A stretch of DNA of 64,000 nucleotides from assembly GCA_947561585.1 (NCBI GenBank), contig CANNZV010000255.1, forward strand, positions 186,001 through 250,000, read 5' to 3'. Positions 61,862 through 64,000 of this stretch are shown in pieces. This DNA is from Caprella mutica (taxonomy: Eukaryota > Arthropoda > Malacostraca > Amphipoda > Caprellidae). Both the position numbers and the translations under genes were made by a program. Below the pieces are notes generated by a model. It was not told the DNA's origin and did no database searches. It saw only the letters and a list, made by a program, of their open reading frames with translations. Each line of letters begins with the position of its first letter. Position 1 is the first letter of the stretch.

Positions 61862-62182
61862 CTGCCAGATCTATTTTATTAGAATGCTTCTGAGAGGCTA
61901 ACTTTGAATAACAGTTAGCCAATTGTGAAACAATGATGTATTTAGCAGCCACTTAGCTAGGCGCGCATGCGCCAAATCTAAGAGTTAGGCGGCTCACCCA
62001 CGCTGTGCCAGATGTAATGGCGCGCCAAATTCCAAGCTCCCAACCCCTGTGGAAGGGGAGGGGGGTGATAAACAGCTGATTTTTCTTTGTGAGATCAATC
62101 TTAGTAATATAAACTAGCTATTTAAGCAATAAAAAAAATATTGAAAATTTAGTGATTTAATCACGGACAGTCCCCTTAAAGC

Positions 62183-62250
62183 CAATTAATTGCCAATTGG
62201 CTTAGATTTGAAATGATCAAATCTAAGATACCTAAGTCTAATTGGCTTTA
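62183..62250. repeat. Nested palindrome
   Basis: GCCAATTGGCTTAGATTTGAAATGATCAAATCTAAG...TAATTGGC; stem CTTAGATTT/AAATCTAAG inside AATTGGC/GCCAATT arms. Confidence 0.8.
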
Positions 62251-62327
62251 AATTTTGAATTAATTCCTATGATCCCTTGTTAATTTTTGCCAGTCGGCAG
62301 AATATGTGAGATATTTGGGATATTCTC

Positions 62328-62420
62328 TCCGAACACTTTTGAATTAATTCCTATATTTACATTAATTTTGCTACGAACACTTTTGAATTAATCCCTATAT
62401 TTACATTAATTTTGCTACGA
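62328..62420. repeat. 45-bp tandem duplication
   Basis: CGAACACTTTTGAATTAATTCCTATATTTACATTAATTTTGCTA occurs twice with one change. Confidence 0.95.
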
Positions 62421-62439
62421 ACAAAATAAGAGATCTCTA

Positions 62440-62780
62440 CAAACACTTTACCAGTTTCTGCAGACTGGAATTTTTGGCTTGAAATCTTCAAAAAATGAGC
62501 CAAATTTTCTTGGCTCTAGACTTTGTGAAATTTTGGCTCAAAAACTAGCAAACAATTTTCCAGCCTCTGAAACATGGATTATCAATTTTAATTTTAAATC
62601 TAATTAAAGTGCTCATAGTCGTCTATCCAGACTGCATAAACTGGTAAAGTGTTCTCCAAGAAATCCTCTATTTTGGCTTCTGTTCTCAGTAAAATACATG
62701 TAGATATAGGAGGAAAATGAAATTAAGGATTGTTCGCACAGAAAATGTCAAAAATGTCCCATTTTCTGCAGACTGGTCGT
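62440..62780. repeat. Mosaic family segment, inverted relative to 56150-56330 and 60200-60480
   Basis: It contains GCAGACTGG at 62460 and 62768 and CCAGACTGC at 62628. TCTCCAAGAAATCCTCTATTTTGGCTTCTG is the reverse complement of 56250-56300. TGAGCCAAATTTTCTTGGCTC is inverted to 60427-60450. Confidence 0.75.
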
Positions 62781-62886
62781 CTATATATGGGAAAGATACT
62801 TATTTTTCAATTTTAAGTAGACAATGACAATTAATCAGCAACTTGGTAATACATACTCTTAAACTAGGACCTAACTGAGATTTGAC

Positions 62887-63140
62887 TAGGGTGAAGCAGG
62901 TAAATTGCGGCCCACTAAATAACTGCGGCCTCTACCAACAGAAACGCCATAGCTTCAAAACACTCGTTAAAAACAAAGAATTAAATTGTAGCATGCACTG
63001 TGCTCATTTTGATAGCAATGCAACATTTTAATGTAATTTCGGTTCAGAATATTTTCGAGATTCACTTGTGAGTTGTGAGGGCCGTAATTAAAAATTAAAG
63101 GGCCGCAATTTACCTGCGTGACCGGTGAACCGTGACCCTA
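62887..63140. mobile_element. 250-bp MITE, copy 1 of 3
   Basis: TAGGGTGAAGCAGGTAAATTGCGGC and, reverse complemented, TAGGGTCACGGTTCACCGGTCACGCAGGTAAATTGCGGC. The right end carries a short internal duplication (GTGACCGGTGAACCGTGACCC). Shared interior words are TAACTGCGGCCTCTACCAACAGAAAC and AAAATTAAAGGGCCGCAATTTACC. Non-coding; superfamily unknown. Confidence 0.85.
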
Positions 63141-63403
63141 TTTCAAATCAAAGCCAATTAGGTAAATGGCTTTAACTGACATACTCTTATACATGGGTTT
63201 TGAGCCCTTCAATGACAAATAGTGAGAAATATATAACATTTTCCTATATCTACTGACTACTAGGTAACTACAAATTACAATGTTATTTGAGAGAATTTAT
63301 GATAATATCAATATGATCATTTTGGAGAGAAATTTGGTGATTTATGGAGAGACAAATGGAATGAAGAGTTTATGAGCCACCAGCCTTTACCAGCTCCTGC
63401 AGT

Positions 63404-63649
63404 CTGGGGGTGACGGAGGTCAAGCAGGTAAATTGCGATACACTGACTAACTGCGGCTTCTTACAACAAAAACATCATACATTCAAAACACACATCAAAA
63501 ACTTAAATTAATAAGTTATAGCATGCACTGCGCTTCTTCTGATAGCTATGCAAAATTTCAATGTAAATTCAGTTCAGAATGTTTTGGAGACTCTCTCGAG
63601 AGGGGCGCAATTAAAAATTAAAGGGCAGCAATTTACTTGCGTGACCCTA
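63404..63649. mobile_element. 250-bp MITE, copy 2 of 3
   Basis: Same order of words as copy 1 (GTCAAGCAGGTAAATTGCG, TAACTGCGGCTTCTTACAACA, AAAAATTAAAGGGCAGCAATTTACTTGCGTGACCCTA). The left end is altered next to GCAGTCTGG. Confidence 0.85.
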
Positions 63650-63683
63650 ATACTTATTTTACTTGGATGAGGCTGAGCCATAC

Positions 63684-63792
63684 TAGGGTCAAGCAGGTAC
63701 CTAATTGTGGCACCCTAAATACCTAACTCATGGAAGTACTAGTAGACCTAACTGCGGCCTCTAGTAACAGAAACAATGAGAAACATCATAGC
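63684..63792. mobile_element. 250-bp MITE, copy 3 of 3, truncated
   Basis: TAGGGTCAAGCAGGTACCTAATTGTGGC to CTGCGGCCTCTAGTAACAGAAAC; it breaks off at about 63790 where CCCAGTCTGC, the recurrent mosaic motif, begins. Confidence 0.8.
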
Positions 63793-64000
63793 CCAGTCTG
63801 CAAAGTGTTGATGTTCAAAATAGTACCTAGATGTTCCAATAATATTGGAACTGTACTGGGAACATCTGTACACCAGAAAGTTAGAAAACAGAATTTAAAC
63901 TATTTGATTGATAGAGCATAATTATCTCTCAATTCTAAGCTTGATTTTTAATTTATTTTATTCATATTCATAAGCGTTCTTAAAATAAATAAATTTGTAC
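63793..64000. other. AT-rich DNA to the window edge
   Basis: No gene or repeat unit recognised. Confidence 0.55.

Larger units (their letters stand above)
60938..62175. mobile_element. TTAA-type DNA element (piggyBac-like target site)
   Basis: The ends GGGGACCGTCCGTAAAT and ATCACGGACAGTCCCC are inverted repeats flanked by TTAA on both sides (60934-60937, 62176-62179). The uninterrupted terminal repeat of the host element at 63165-63196 shows a single TTAA at the equivalent position, directly proving target duplication. TTAA is used by piggyBac and by some other superfamilies (for example Sola3), so the superfamily is not settled. A left-end fragment lies at 24378. The element contains a large internal palindrome and a decayed frame on the minus strand. 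Confidence 0.88.
60913..63196. mobile_element. Element with 30-bp inverted ends, broken by the TTAA-type element
   Basis: Left CCATGTATAAGAGTATGTCAGTTAA, then the insertion, then AGCC. Right, reverse complemented, CCATGTATAAGAGTATGTCAGTTAAAGCC. The left terminus is intact once 60938-62175 plus one TTAA are set aside. The interior (about 1.04 kb) belongs to the mosaic family and also holds the MITE at 62887-63140. No target duplication was recognised at the outer ends. Confidence 0.82.

Overview
The window is AT-rich animal-type nuclear DNA, probably arthropod. It shows none of the marks of a bacterial, organellar or viral genome: no dense genes, operons or ribosome binding sites. It does show a Penelope-like retroelement with a GIY-YIG domain, mariner, hAT, TTAA-type and Mutator-like (MULE) DNA elements, and many mini- and microsatellites. 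Nothing in the sequence fixes the species; an insect is an inference. No complete host gene could be supported. At most there are a few exon-like islands, the best at 23838-23956 (minus) and 30618-30687 (plus). Almost everything that can be named is mobile or repetitive DNA.

Layout. 1-17.8 kb: mostly featureless AT-rich DNA with a tandem-terminus element (3473-4578), a half copy of a second family (5469-5790), a single element end (5797), three AT-rich minisatellites and a clean hAT-type MITE with a perfect 8-bp target duplication (13994-14649). 17.9-26.9 kb: a cluster of elements whose ends are tandem minisatellites in inverted orientation. One of them (17888-19245) still holds a broken MULE transposase 3' part, which identifies the class, and another (21857-22882) sits inside a third (21413-about 23050). 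27-32 kb: quiet DNA with hairpins and a degenerate satellite. 32.06-33.72 kb: a dead Penelope-like element with RT and GIY-YIG regions and a hammerhead-like motif behind it. 33.9-37.8 kb: two copies of a dispersed repeat (a third, inverted, is at 23.1-23.6 kb), one broken by a small tandem-terminus element with a 9-bp duplication. 39.7-47.1 kb: a single element end, a 21-bp minisatellite, a 68-bp-arm palindrome, an eroded satellite and a small MITE. 47.46-49.71 kb: three elements nested inside one another. 50.9-51.7 kb: a deleted mariner with transposase remnants. 54.7-64 kb: a mosaic of one repeat family cut up by a recurring CAGWCTG-type motif, with a 30-bp GC-rich minisatellite, a mariner MITE, a TTAA-type element inserted in the terminal repeat of another element, and three copies of a 250-bp MITE.

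The most interesting signal is the tandem-terminus class. The ends of different elements are built from unrelated 15-20 bp repeats, yet they share short outer caps: one end reads GGGTCTAGG-like and the other GTGCCTGG-like. Elements with different terminal arrays can share interior sequence, and several have 9-bp target duplications as expected of MULEs. This suggests a MULE lineage whose terminal arrays are replaced or re-amplified while the cap stays fixed.
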